Of a DNA stretch of 64,000 bases, positions 16,378 to 24,997 are shown piece after piece (positions within the stretch are counted from its first letter, which is position 1; each line of letters begins with the position of its first letter). The notes beneath the pieces were generated by a model. That model was not told the DNA's origin. It saw only the letters and a program-made list of their open reading frames with translations, and ran no database searches. The stretch lies in assembly GCF_000591035.1 (NCBI RefSeq), contig NC_022521.1, forward strand, positions 372,001 through 436,000, given 5' to 3'. The translations under genes were made by a program, and so were the position numbers. The DNA comes from Aeropyrum camini SY1 = JCM 12091 (GTDB lineage: Archaea; Thermoproteota; Thermoprotei_A; Sulfolobales; Acidilobaceae).

Positions 16378-17506
16378 CCCGCCTCCACGGCCTGAGGTCC
16401 TCGACCCAGCCTGGGAGGAGGGCCTCCCGGAGTAGGAGGAGGTCTGCTAGGACTATGGCTGTGACAGCCTCGACCACGGGCGCCGCCCTGGGGCCTATAA
16501 CCGGGTCGTGCCTCCCCCTGCCCGAGACCAGGGTGTCTTGTAGGCTCCTGAGGTCGACCGTCCTGCGGGGCTTTGGTATGCTCGAGGGTGGTTTGAAGGC
16601 GACTCTGAAGACTATGGGCATGCCGTTGGTGAGCCCCCCAACTATACCCCCGCTCCTGTTAGACTCGTGCACTATCCTACCCCCGGCGGCCCTGGGGCTG
16701 TCGTGGGCCTCGCTCCCCCTCATCCTGGCGAGGGCGAATCCGTCCCCGAACTCTATAGCCTTCGCCGCGGGTATGGCTATCACGGCCCTCGCGAGGAGGG
16801 AGTCGACGCCGCCGAGAGGGGGGTCCCCTAGGCCTGGGGGGACGTTGAAGGCGGCTGCCTCCACAACGCTGCCTAGGCTGTCCCCCTCCCTCCTGGCCTC
16901 CTCCACCAGCCTCCTCATCCTCTCCGAGGCCTCGGGGTCTGGGCACTTGAGGGGGTCGCTGTCTATGGCTCTCCTAAACTCCTCACTATCCCTGGGCTCC
17001 ACCCTGGCCTCCACGCCCCCTATGGACTTGACGTAAGCGTAGACCCTGACCCCGTACTTTGAGAGCACCAGCTTGGCTATCGCCCCCGCGGCTACGAGGG
17101 CGGCGGTCCTCCTCCCGCTGAATACGCCGCCGCCCCGGTAGTCTTGGTGGCCCAGGTACCTCTCGTAGGCGACGTAGTCTGCGTGGCCGGGCCTAGGCTT
17201 GTACCTGAACTCCTCGTAGAACCCGGGCTTAACGTCCACGTTCCTTATGAACAGCAGTATGGGGGCGCCGGTGGTCCTCCCCCTGAAGACGCCGCTCAGT
17301 ATCTCAACCCTATCCGCCTCCCTCCTCGGGCTGGCGTAAGGGCCTCCTGGCCTCCTCCTCTCCAGCTCCCTGTTTATATACTCCTCGTCCACCTCGAGCC
17401 CCGGAGGGGCCCCTGTGACCAGCGCCCCCACCCCGGGGCCGTGGCTCTCGCCGAATATGGAGACTCTGAACACCTCGCCCAGGCTATCCCTAGACGCCAC
17501 CCCCAT
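16355..17506 (-). CDS. aroC: Chorismate synthase
   Basis: A 383-residue FMN-dependent enzyme converting EPSP to chorismate. The signatures are GESHGPGVGALVTGAPPGL, RPGHADYVAYERYLGHQDYR and GGGVFSGRRTAALVAAGAIA, then RRTVDLRSLQ. The start is ATG 17506, overlapping the aroA end by 17 bp. Confidence 0.97.
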   Translation of the reverse strand: MGVASRDSLGEVFRVSIFGESHGPGVGALVTGAPPGLEVDEEYINRELERRRPGGPYASPRREADRVEILSGVFRGRTTGAPILLFIRNVDVKPGFYEEFRYKPRPGHADYVAYERYLGHQDYRGGGVFSGRRTAALVAAGAIAKLVLSKYGVRVYAYVKSIGGVEARVEPRDSEEFRRAIDSDPLKCPDPEASERMRRLVEEARREGDSLGSVVEAAAFNVPPGLGDPPLGGVDSLLARAVIAIPAAKAIEFGDGFALARMRGSEAHDSPRAAGGRIVHESNRSGGIVGGLTNGMPIVFRVAFKPPSSIPKPRRTVDLRSLQDTLVSGRGRHDPVIGPRAAPVVEAVTAIVLADLLLLREALLPGWVEDLRPWRRGVSGGED

Positions 17507-18773
17507 TCACCACCTCAACCCTAGCCCCAATCCCCTCCAGGTCCTCGAGGAAGCTCGGGTACGAGTCTGGGACCCTGGAGAACCCCTCCACCACTACAGG
17601 CCTCCTGGCGCCTAGGCCTGCGACGGCCATGGCCATCGCTATCCTATGGTCTCCCCAGGACCTCGCGACCCCGCCCTCCACACCCCCTCCCCTGATCTCT
17701 AGGCCACCGCCCACCACCCTGGCCTCCACCCCCAGTCTTGAGAGGTTCCAGGCTATGGCCGAGAGCCTGTCGCTCTCCTTATACCTTAGCCTCTCGAGGC
17801 CCCTCAGCCTGCTCACCCCCCGGGCGTAGGCGGCTAGGACTGCGACAACGGGGGCCAGGTCTGGGGAGTCGTCGAGATCTATGTCCACAGGCTCCAGCTG
17901 CCCAGGCGACTCCACCTCAACAACCCCGCCCCCAACCCTCACCCTGGCCCCCATGGCCATCAGGACCTCGACTATCCTCCTATCCGGCTGGGGGTCGCCC
18001 GGCCTCAGACCACCCACCGCCACTCTACCCGCTATGGCCCCGGCGGCGAGCATGAAGGAGGCGGAGCTGTAGTCGCCGGGGACCTCCGCCTCCACAGGCC
18101 TCGGGACCCCCTTCAGCCTGAAGAGCCTGTAGCCCTCCCTCTCCACCCTAACCCCGAATATGGAGAGGCTCTCCAGCGTTATGTCGACATAACCCCTGCT
18201 CGATAGCCTCGCCGCGTAGAGCTGGAACTCGCCTAGGAGGGCCCCGGCTATTAGTAGGCTCGTGGCGAACTGGCTGCTCAGAGCCGCGTCAACCTCAACG
18301 CTATCCCCCTTTAGGGGGCCCGAGACCTTCACAGGCGGTCTACCACCGGTGTCGCAGACCCGGGCTCCCAAGCTCCTCAGAGCCTGGGAGAGGGGTTTCA
18401 CCGGCCTCCTGTTCAGGCTCTCGTCCCCGTATAGCAGGGTGGCCTCGCCGCTGTGGGCCGCCACCCCCATAGCTATCCTAATGGTGGTCCCGCTGCCCGC
18501 CGCATAAATCACGGCACCCCCCCTCACCTCGCCGCCCTCAACCTCGGCCACACCCCCCTTGACCCGGGTTGAGCCCCCGAGTAGGGAGACCGCGTTCAGA
18601 GTCGCTAGGGTGTCGTTGGATATGAGGGGCCTCCTGACCACGCTCCTCCCCCGGGCGAGAAGGGCTAGGAATAGCATCCTGTGGGTGTAGCTTTTAGACG
18701 GCGGGGCCTCCACCCTGCCGTCGACGCTGGAGGGGTGGATGACAACCTTGTCTGGAGCCTTCAGCCACACCAT
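17490..18773 (-). CDS. aroA: 3-phosphoshikimate 1-carboxyvinyltransferase (EPSP synthase)
   Basis: A 427-residue enzyme joining PEP and shikimate-3-phosphate. Motifs in order: PPSKSYTHRMLFLALLARG, GSGTTIRIAMG, LSSQFATSLLIAG, DYSSASFMLAAGA, YKESDRLSAI and SWGDHRIAMAMAVAG. I chose ATG 18773 (MVWLKAPDKVVIHP). The frame is open further to 18980, but that part is the shadow of shikimate kinase. It overlaps shikimate kinase by 13 bp. Confidence 0.97.
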   Translation of the reverse strand: MVWLKAPDKVVIHPSSVDGRVEAPPSKSYTHRMLFLALLARGRSVVRRPLISNDTLATLNAVSLLGGSTRVKGGVAEVEGGEVRGGAVIYAAGSGTTIRIAMGVAAHSGEATLLYGDESLNRRPVKPLSQALRSLGARVCDTGGRPPVKVSGPLKGDSVEVDAALSSQFATSLLIAGALLGEFQLYAARLSSRGYVDITLESLSIFGVRVEREGYRLFRLKGVPRPVEAEVPGDYSSASFMLAAGAIAGRVAVGGLRPGDPQPDRRIVEVLMAMGARVRVGGGVVEVESPGQLEPVDIDLDDSPDLAPVVAVLAAYARGVSRLRGLERLRYKESDRLSAIAWNLSRLGVEARVVGGGLEIRGGGVEGGVARSWGDHRIAMAMAVAGLGARRPVVVEGFSRVPDSYPSFLEDLEGIGARVEVVNGGGV

Positions 18774-19612
18774 TTGAACCTCGCCTCCAACACCCCATAA
18801 CCCGCGCCTCTGAGGACCTCGGCAGCCTCGCCACGCCTCTCTGCCAGGGCGAAGACCGCAGGCCCCTTCCCGGTTACCCCGGCCGCCGCAGCCCCGGCCT
18901 CGTAGAGCCTTGACACCAAGCTGGCGACGCCGAGGGCCATAGCCCCCGCAGCCCCGCTGACTGCCATGGCTGGGAGCCAATCGCCCGCGAGCGCCAGCCT
19001 AGCGGCAGCGTCGTAGAGCCTGGAGTGCCTCCTGAATGGGGCGGGGTCTAGAGCTTCAACCGGGTTCTCGCCGCCGGGCACTCCTACGACGGCTGTGAGG
19101 CGGCAGCCGCCGCGTGGGAGAAGCCTTAGTATAGCCATCCCCCTGTTGTCTGTGACCACTGGAGCCTCCAGCAGGCTGGCCGCGTGGTCGTCGAGAGCCC
19201 CGGTCAGGCTGAGCCCGGCCCCCCTGCTGACCTTGGCTGCGGCCAGGGCCACCCTCCAGGCAGGCGCTCTAACCCCCTTCAGGGCCAGCGCCGCCTCGAC
19301 CAGCGACGCCAGGAGGGCGGCGCTCCCCTTCAGCCCCACACCTGGTGGGAAGCCGGTGTGGACCTCTGCCTCAAGCCCCTCCACGCACGCCCCCAGACTG
19401 CAGGCGGCCTGTGAGGCGGCCTCTAGCACCCTCGGGGGCAGCCTCCTCTCCCCCCACGGGGTCCTGCTCACACCTGTCCAGAGGCCGGGCGCCTCCCTGA
19501 CCCGGCTCTCAACCCACAGCCCCAGCCCGGCTGCGCCGCCGAGCCTGCCGTGGCCTATCGCGTTAACTATGGTGAGCCCCCCGCTGGCCCTCCCCCGCGG
19601 CAAACCATTCAC
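18761..19612 (-). CDS. aroK: Shikimate kinase, archaeal GHMP type
   Basis: A 283-residue kinase unrelated to bacterial AroK. The GHMP phosphate-binding loop is GFPPGVGLKGSAALLASLVE. The N-terminal TIVNAIGHGRLGGAAGLGL and the C-terminal GVTGKGPAVFAL motif also fit. The start is GTG 19612, overlapping the aroE stop (GTGA). An open frame to 19678 is aroE shadow. Confidence 0.92.
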   Translation of the reverse strand: MNGLPRGRASGGLTIVNAIGHGRLGGAAGLGLWVESRVREAPGLWTGVSRTPWGERRLPPRVLEAASQAACSLGACVEGLEAEVHTGFPPGVGLKGSAALLASLVEAALALKGVRAPAWRVALAAAKVSRGAGLSLTGALDDHAASLLEAPVVTDNRGMAILRLLPRGGCRLTAVVGVPGGENPVEALDPAPFRRHSRLYDAAARLALAGDWLPAMAVSGAAGAMALGVASLVSRLYEAGAAAAGVTGKGPAVFALAERRGEAAEVLRGAGYGVLEARFKWCG

Positions 19613-20424
19613 CCCCGGGACAGCGCCTCCAGGGCGTGCATCCTGAGCTCCATGGGGTCGGCCTCCGCGCCCAGCCATATGGCTATGTTCTCCCTAGCCT
19701 GCAGCACCAGCATCCAGAGGCCGTCCACGGGGGTGCAGCCGCTTGCCGCCGCGAGCCTGAGGAAGGGTGTTGTGAGGGGCCTGTAGACCATGTCCACGGC
19801 TATACAACCCTCCCTAAACCCCCTGGTAATAGGTGTGGACACTCCATCCCAGCCTAGGGGGGTGGCGTTCACAACCACCTCCGCCTCAGAGGCAGCGGCC
19901 TCCAGGCCTCCCGGGGAGACGGCCTCAACCTCGGCCCCCAGCCCCCCCAGGTCCTCGGCGGCCTTCCTGGCGGTCGCCCCTGTCCTGCTAGCTATGAGAA
20001 CCCTGCCCGCGCCCCAGGTGGCGAGGGCGTAGGCCGCGGCCCTGCCCGCGCCCCCGGCGCCTATGACTAGGGCCTTGTCGGGGGGTGAGGCGGTGTATAG
20101 CCTGAGCGAGTCTAGGAAGCCCCTCCAGTCCGTGTTGAACCCCTCCCAGCCCTCTTCCCCCGCGACCATAGTGTTCACAGCCCCTATAGCCCTGGCGTGC
20201 TGGTCTAGCCGGGCGGCGAGGCGGAGGGCCTCCCTCTTCAGGGGCTTTGTAACGTTGAAGCCGTGCAGGTCTCCGGCGGCCTCTAGGGCTGGGGCTAGCC
20301 CCCCCGGGCCGGCCTCGTAGACCCTATACTCCAGCCTGAGCCCCCTCCCCCTGGCGAACCCGGTGTAGATAGCCGGGCTCAGGCTGGAGCCGACTCCCGA
20401 GCCGAATAGAGCTAGCCTGATCAA
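19609..20424 (-). CDS. aroE: Shikimate dehydrogenase
   Basis: A 271-residue NADP-dependent enzyme. SLSPAIYTGFA (shikimate binding), GFNVTKPLKREAL (catalytic Lys), the Rossmann motif VIGAGGAGRAAAYALATWGA, the NADP selector IASRTG, and NATPLGWDG are present. I chose TTG 20424, overlapping the aroD stop (TTGA); the frame extends to 20637 only as a shadow of aroD. Confidence 0.95.
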   Translation of the reverse strand: MIRLALFGSGVGSSLSPAIYTGFARGRGLRLEYRVYEAGPGGLAPALEAAGDLHGFNVTKPLKREALRLAARLDQHARAIGAVNTMVAGEEGWEGFNTDWRGFLDSLRLYTASPPDKALVIGAGGAGRAAAYALATWGAGRVLIASRTGATARKAAEDLGGLGAEVEAVSPGGLEAAASEAEVVVNATPLGWDGVSTPITRGFREGCIAVDMVYRPLTTPFLRLAAASGCTPVDGLWMLVLQARENIAIWLGAEADPMELRMHALEALSRG

Positions 20425-21098
20425 GACCCGCCCAACCCCATCTTCAGGTACATCCCCAGTATCTCCGGGCTCGGCGGCACCCCCTCTAGGGGGGCCTGGG
20501 GGTGGGAGCCGAAGACTAGGGGGGCTCCGAGGGCGAGGGCTGTGAGCCTCGAAGCCAGCGTCCCCGGGCCTAGGGTGAAGGAGGTGGCGAACCCCCGGGC
20601 CTCGGCCACTATCCAGGCCGACGCAGCCTGCTCCCAAGGCTCTAGGCCGGGGTATACCAGCTTGTATATGGAGGCCCCCCGCCTCTCGGCCTCGGCAGAG
20701 GCTTCGAGAGCCTCGGAGGGGGTTGGAGGCCTTTGGGGGTGGCTGCTGGCTATGCAGCCCGAGCAGCCGCCGGAGGCGGCGAGGTCCTCAACCTCAAAAT
20801 CCACGAGCCACCCCTTGGGGGCGAGGTCCTCGAGCCTGGAGAGCAGGGAGGCCCTCTCCCCCCTCGGCCTCCTGTCGAGCCCCCCGTGGCCCCTGCTCCT
20901 GAGTGTGGCCACCACCCTTGCCGGCCTGTTGAGAATGGTGGAGAGCTCCATATAAGCCTCCCTAGGGTCTCCCCGGTAGAAGTCGAGCCTCAGCTCTACG
21001 CAGCCTGTGGGGAGTGAGAGGGCTAGCCTGGCGGCCTCCCCCACGCTCTCCACGGGGACCACGGTGCATATCCTCCCGTCCACAGCCACCCCTCTCAC
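20421..21098 (-). CDS. aroD: 3-dehydroquinate dehydratase, type I
   Basis: A type I, Schiff-base enzyme of about 225 residues. CVELRLDFYRGD holds the strand-2 Glu. IASSHPQRPPTP carries the catalytic His, and ASIYKLVYPG the Schiff-base Lys. SFTLGPGTLASRL and VFGSHPQAPL close the barrel. I chose GTG 21098, which shares GTGA with the aroB stop as other junctions here do; GTG 21110 would add four residues. Confidence 0.94.
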   Translation of the reverse strand: MRGVAVDGRICTVVPVESVGEAARLALSLPTGCVELRLDFYRGDPREAYMELSTILNRPARVVATLRSRGHGGLDRRPRGERASLLSRLEDLAPKGWLVDFEVEDLAASGGCSGCIASSHPQRPPTPSEALEASAEAERRGASIYKLVYPGLEPWEQAASAWIVAEARGFATSFTLGPGTLASRLTALALGAPLVFGSHPQAPLEGVPPSPEILGMYLKMGLGGS

Positions 21099-22174
21099 CC
21101 CCCGCCCCACAGCTCGACCATGAGGCGCGAGACCGTCTCCACGGGGACCCTGGAGAGTCTGGGCCTGCCGAGCCGCTCGAGGATGGGCATGATAACGCCG
21201 CCCCCCTCCCTCTTCTTGTCAAGCCCAACTAGCCCCGCTGCCTCCCTGGCGAGGCCGGGGGGAGGCTCTAGCGGTAGGCCTATGGTGGACAGCATGCCCA
21301 GGACCTCCTCAGCCTCCCGGCGGGGTAGGCCTGCCAGCCTCCTGCTGAGCTCCAGCTCCCCGGCTAGTCCTATGGACACAGACTTGCCGTGGCTCAGCGT
21401 GTAGAGTGAGGCCGCCTCCAGGGCGTGGCCTATTGTGTGGCCGAGGTTTAGTATCCTCCTCAGACCCCCCTCCCTGGGGTCCCTGGCCACCACCTGCATC
21501 TTGTAGCCGAGGCTCCAGAGGGCTAGCCTGGCTAGGGGGCCTGGCCTCCTGTCGAGGGCTTGGATGAGGAGGCTCGCCGCCAGCTCCCTTTCACCCGATA
21601 GGGCTACGTGCTTCACCAGCTCTGCGAAGCCGTCTCTATAGCCTTCGCCCGGCTGGCCCGCCACTATGCCCGGCTCAACTATAACCGCCCTGGGGTTGTG
21701 GAAGGTGCCCACCATGTTCTTGCCAACCAGGTTCACCCCCGTCTTGCCGCCCACAGCCGCGTCGAAGGCTGCGAGGGTTGTTGACGGTATGTTGACCGTG
21801 GGGAGGCCTCTCATGAACGTTGAGGCGGCGAAGCCCGCGGCGTCCAGCAGCGCGCCCCCGCCCATTATGTACACCGTGGTGGACCTCTCCACCCCGGCCT
21901 CCAGCATGCTGAGCCAGAGCCTCTCCACCCAGCCGAGACTCTTGACAGGCTCCCCGCCCCCCGCCGTGGAGCCGAGGACCTCGACACCCCCGCTCTCCAG
22001 TATCCGGGCTAGCCTCGACGCCTCCGCGGCGAGGGCCTCCTCGCGCACTATGTAGGCTGTGGCCCCCTCCGCCGCCTTTGGGGCCTCGGCGAGGGCGCCC
22101 TCGCCCGCGGCCACAGCGGTCTCCTCCACTGTGGAGAGCCTGAACCTCCTCCACTCTACAGCAGCCTGTGCCAC
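21095..22174 (-). CDS. aroB: 3-dehydroquinate synthase
   Basis: A 359-residue NAD- and metal-dependent enzyme. [20 protein letters not shown] binds [36 protein letters not shown] and [10 protein letters not shown] follow. The metal ligands lie in [12 protein letters not shown] and the following [10 protein letters not shown]. The start is GTG 22174, overlapping the DAHP synthase gene by 19 bp. Confidence 0.96.
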   Translation of the reverse strand: MAQAAVEWRRFRLSTVEETAVAAGEGALAEAPKAAEGATAYIVREEALAAEASRLARILESGGVEVLGSTAGGGEPVKSLGWVERLWLSMLEAGVERSTTVYIMGGGALLDAAGFAASTFMRGLPTVNIPSTTLAAFDAAVGGKTGVNLVGKNMVGTFHNPRAVIVEPGIVAGQPGEGYRDGFAELVKHVALSGERELAASLLIQALDRRPGPLARLALWSLGYKMQVVARDPREGGLRRILNLGHTIGHALEAASLYTLSHGKSVSIGLAGELELSRRLAGLPRREAEEVLGMLSTIGLPLEPPPGLAREAAGLVGLDKKREGGGVIMPILERLGRPRLSRVPVETVSRLMVELWGGG

Positions 22175-22989
22175 CTAAGCTCACCCATGAGCCTGGCTAA
22201 CTCCTCGGGCGTGAGCTGCTGTTTAGCGTCGCTCAGAGCCTCCTCAGGGTTCGGGTGGACCTCGACTATCAGCCCGTCAGCCCCGGCGGCCAGACCGGCT
22301 TTGGCGAGGGCTGGCACCAGGCTTCTCCTCCCGGCGGGGTGGCTCGGATCCACTATAACGGGGAGGTGGGTGGCCTCCTTCAGCACCGCTACTGCGGCCA
22401 CGTCTAGGGTGAACCTTGTGGACGTCTCGAACGTCCTTATACCCCTCTCGACTAGGACCACCTGCCAGTTGCCCTCGAGCAGGATGTACTCCGCAGCCGC
22501 CAGGAGCTCCTCGAGAGTGTTGCCGAACCCCCTCTTCAGCAGCACCGGCTTCCCAGACCTGCCCACCTCCCTGAGTAGGGGGAAGTTCTGCATGTTCCTA
22601 GCCCCTATCTGCAGCATGTCCGCGTAGCGGGCGACGGTCTCGACGTGCCTCGGGTCGAGGACCTCGGTCACAACCGGGAGCCCGGCCTCGTCTCCGGCCC
22701 TCCTCAGTAGCTTGAGGCCCTCCACCCCGAGGCCCTGGAAGCTGTAGGGGCTTGTCCTCGGCTTGAAGGCGCCCCCCCTGAGCATGTGGGCGCCAGCCTC
22801 CTTCACGGCGAGCGCCGCCTCCCTAACCTGCTCCCAGGACTCGACGCTGCAGGGCCCCGCTATAACAGCCTTGGCGCCCCCGCCTATCCTTACACCCCCC
22901 ACCTCTACAACTGTCTCCCTGCGCTCCTCACTCTTGAGGGCTAGCTTTACACCCTTGAAACCGGCCACTGAGAGTCCACCTCCACACAC
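22156..22989 (-). CDS. DAHP synthase (3-deoxy-7-phosphoheptulonate synthase), type I-beta
   Basis: The first committed step: PEP plus erythrose-4-phosphate. [54 protein letters not shown] and [10 protein letters not shown] are the I-beta/KDO8PS signatures with metal and PEP ligands. Only ~40 residues precede the barrel. There is no complete N-terminal ferredoxin-like or C-terminal mutase domain, so allosteric control through a fused domain is unlikely. The start is GTG 22989, sharing G with the TAG of the transketolase gene. Confidence 0.95.
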   Translation of the reverse strand: MCGGGLSVAGFKGVKLALKSEERRETVVEVGGVRIGGGAKAVIAGPCSVESWEQVREAALAVKEAGAHMLRGGAFKPRTSPYSFQGLGVEGLKLLRRAGDEAGLPVVTEVLDPRHVETVARYADMLQIGARNMQNFPLLREVGRSGKPVLLKRGFGNTLEELLAAAEYILLEGNWQVVLVERGIRTFETSTRFTLDVAAVAVLKEATHLPVIVDPSHPAGRRSLVPALAKAGLAAGADGLIVEVHPNPEEALSDAKQQLTPEELARLMGELRWHRLL

Positions 22990-23957
22990 TAGAGGGCGGC
23001 CGCGAGCCTTCTAACCCTCCTAGCCACGCTCTCCGGGTCGAGCCCCAGGTGCTTGAGGAGCGACATGTAGTCCCTGGAGGAGGAGCCGTAGACGCCCGGG
23101 GGCACCCCTATCCTGGCCTGCCGGGCACAGGCCCCCTCCTCGGCTAGGATTGATGAGACCACATCGCCAAGCCCGCCCGCCGTTCTATGCTCCTCCACAG
23201 TCACGAGCAGCCTAGACCTCTCGGCAGCCTCGAGCACCAGCCTCTTGGGCGCGGGTTTTATGCTGTAGACGTCCACAACGCCGACCCTGAGCCCCTCAGA
23301 CCTCAGCAGGGCGGCCGCGGCCAGGGAGACCCCCACCATAGGCCCTGTAGCCAGCAGTGTGACCGCCTCCCCAGGCTCCACGAGGACCTCGCCCCCTCCA
23401 GGCCGGAAGGCGAACCCTCCTTCTCCGTAGACTCTGAAGGCGTTGTCCCTCCCCAGCCTTACGTAGGCCGGCCCCCTATACCTCCTAACAAGCCACTCCA
23501 CAGTCTCGACTGTGGCCACGTCGTCGGCTGGGGAGAAGACGGCGGTGCGCGCGAGGCTCCGCATGAGGGCTAGGTCCTCGAGTACCTGGTGGCTCGACCC
23601 GTCTAGGTGGGGGGATAGGCCTGTGTGGGTGGCCACTATCTTAACGTTGAGCCCGTCCCTGTCCACCGTGTTCCTTATCTGCTCCCAACCCCTCATGAGG
23701 AAGGCGCCGAAACCGGTAACCACGGGCCTGAGGCCTGCTAGGGCTATCCCCGCGGCTGTTCCAATAAGGTCCTGCTCGCTGATACCCATGTTCAAAACCC
23801 TCCCCGGCGCAGACCCATACACCTCAATAGCCCCAGTGCTCCGCAGCGTGTCAGCGTCGAGCACCACCAGGTCCTCCAGCTCGGAGGCGAGCCTAGCCAG
23901 GAGCCTGCCCAGGGCTCTCCTATAGCTCGCCATCTGGAGGGCGGGAGCGCCAGCCAC
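22989..23957 (-). CDS. Transketolase, C-terminal (Pyr) subunit
   Basis: A 322-residue protein with the transketolase/DXS middle and C domains. [34 protein letters not shown] and [20 protein letters not shown] form the thiamine-diphosphate face. [16 protein letters not shown] belongs to the C domain. Archaeal transketolases are often split like this. In this operon the enzyme can make erythrose-4-phosphate for DAHP synthase. The start is GTG 23957; an ATG at 23933 is possible. Confidence 0.93.
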   Translation of the reverse strand: MAGAPALQMASYRRALGRLLARLASELEDLVVLDADTLRSTGAIEVYGSAPGRVLNMGISEQDLIGTAAGIALAGLRPVVTGFGAFLMRGWEQIRNTVDRDGLNVKIVATHTGLSPHLDGSSHQVLEDLALMRSLARTAVFSPADDVATVETVEWLVRRYRGPAYVRLGRDNAFRVYGEGGFAFRPGGGEVLVEPGEAVTLLATGPMVGVSLAAAALLRSEGLRVGVVDVYSIKPAPKRLVLEAAERSRLLVTVEEHRTAGGLGDVVSSILAEEGACARQARIGVPPGVYGSSSRDYMSLLKHLGLDPESVARRVRRLAAAL

Positions 23958-23995
23958 TCTACCACACCCTCTCCACAGGGCCCGGGGGGCTACCT

Positions 23996-24754
23996 TTAGG
24001 CGTCTACAGCCTCAACTATTATGGCGGTGGGCCTGTCCCCCGCCCTGGAGTCTAGGGCCCCCGCTATCTCCTCCACCCTCCCCCCAACCGTAACAGCCTT
24101 CCACCCGAAGCTCCTCCACCTGTCCTCCAGAGGCTCCTTAGGCTTGATAGCCTCCGTCTCCCCAGTATGCTGAACCCTGTTCCTATCCACTATAGCCACC
24201 ACCTCCCAGAGCCTCATGGCCGCGGCTGTGGCGGCAGCCTCCCACACCTGCCCCTCATCAAGCTCCCCATCGCCAAGCACCACGGCCACCTCAACCCTCC
24301 TCCCCTTAAGCCTCGACCCTATCACGAGGCCGTTGGAAACGCTCAACGCCTGTCCCAGGCTGCCGTTGGACACTATGGTGAGCGGCGTCCTCCCCGCCTC
24401 GGGGTGGGCTTGGAGGGGTGAGCCGGGCTTTGCGAACAGCTCCTCAACAGAGCCCTCCTCCAACACCCCCATCTCCTCGAGAAGGGTGTAGAAGCCTAGG
24501 CTGGCGTGGCCTTTGCTGAGTATCACCTGCCTGTCAACACCCTCCACACGGCCCCGGGGGACCCAATATGCGTATAGCACGGCCAGTATAGGCAGGGCCG
24601 TGAGGCTCGAGTGGAGGTGCCACCCGAGCCCGCGCCCGGCGAGGATATGGAGCCTCCTACGGGCAGCCTCCACGAGGGAGGAGACTGCGCTGAGGCTAGG
24701 AGACGAGAGGTCCGGAGAAGCTAGAGGTATTGGCGCTCCATCACCAACCACCAC
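23996..24754 (-). CDS. Transketolase, N-terminal (TPP-binding) subunit
   Basis: A 252-residue subunit with ILSKGHASLGFYTLLEEMG, SNGSLGQALSVSNGL, and the TPP motif VVLGDGELDEGQVWEAA...AIVDRNRVQ (GDG-x~25-N). It pairs with the C subunit 38 bp downstream. It is the first gene of the 9.4-kb aromatic operon. The start is GTG 24754 with a TATA box about 45 bp upstream. Confidence 0.93.
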   Translation of the reverse strand: MVVGDGAPIPLASPDLSSPSLSAVSSLVEAARRRLHILAGRGLGWHLHSSLTALPILAVLYAYWVPRGRVEGVDRQVILSKGHASLGFYTLLEEMGVLEEGSVEELFAKPGSPLQAHPEAGRTPLTIVSNGSLGQALSVSNGLVIGSRLKGRRVEVAVVLGDGELDEGQVWEAAATAAAMRLWEVVAIVDRNRVQHTGETEAIKPKEPLEDRWRSFGWKAVTVGGRVEEIAGALDSRAGDRPTAIIVEAVDA

Positions 24755-24796
24755 ACGATACTACACAGGCCAACCCTAGAACGTAATACTCAGCAG

Positions 24797-24805
24797 AATT
24801 TAAGC
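24797..24805 (-). promoter_or_regulatory. TATA box of the transketolase-aro operon
   Basis: GCTTAAATT on the minus strand. The predicted transcription start near 24775 leaves a ~20-nt leader before GTG 24754. The tight overlaps downstream suggest that this is the main promoter for all eleven genes. Confidence 0.5.
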
Positions 24806-24908
24806 TTTCACACTTACAGCAGGCCTCAAACCCAGGCTAGAGTACGGGGAAACAGTTTAATGGAACTTGGGATAGAAGGCATACTGCTATATCAAATCCT
24901 GCGTGGCC

Positions 24909-24919
24909 TAATATATAGT
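24909..24919 (+). promoter_or_regulatory. TATA box of the 906-residue secreted protein gene
   Basis: CTAATATATAG. Transcription would begin near 24941. This leaves a ~57-nt leader that contains GGGGATCCCC and a strong GGAGGT at 24979-24984. Leaders of this length are unusual among the genes here. Confidence 0.45.
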
Positions 24920-24997
24920 GGATGGGGACGGGCGGCACACCATTAGCCGGGGGATCCCCAAGCTCCGAAGCCCGCCTAGGAGGTAGGGTGTGGGGAC

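Noticed and set aside
16320-17036. Long plus-strand frames opposite the aromatic operon
   Set aside because: High-G+C antisense shadows rich in Ser, Pro and Arg; the minus-strand genes have full family motifs.
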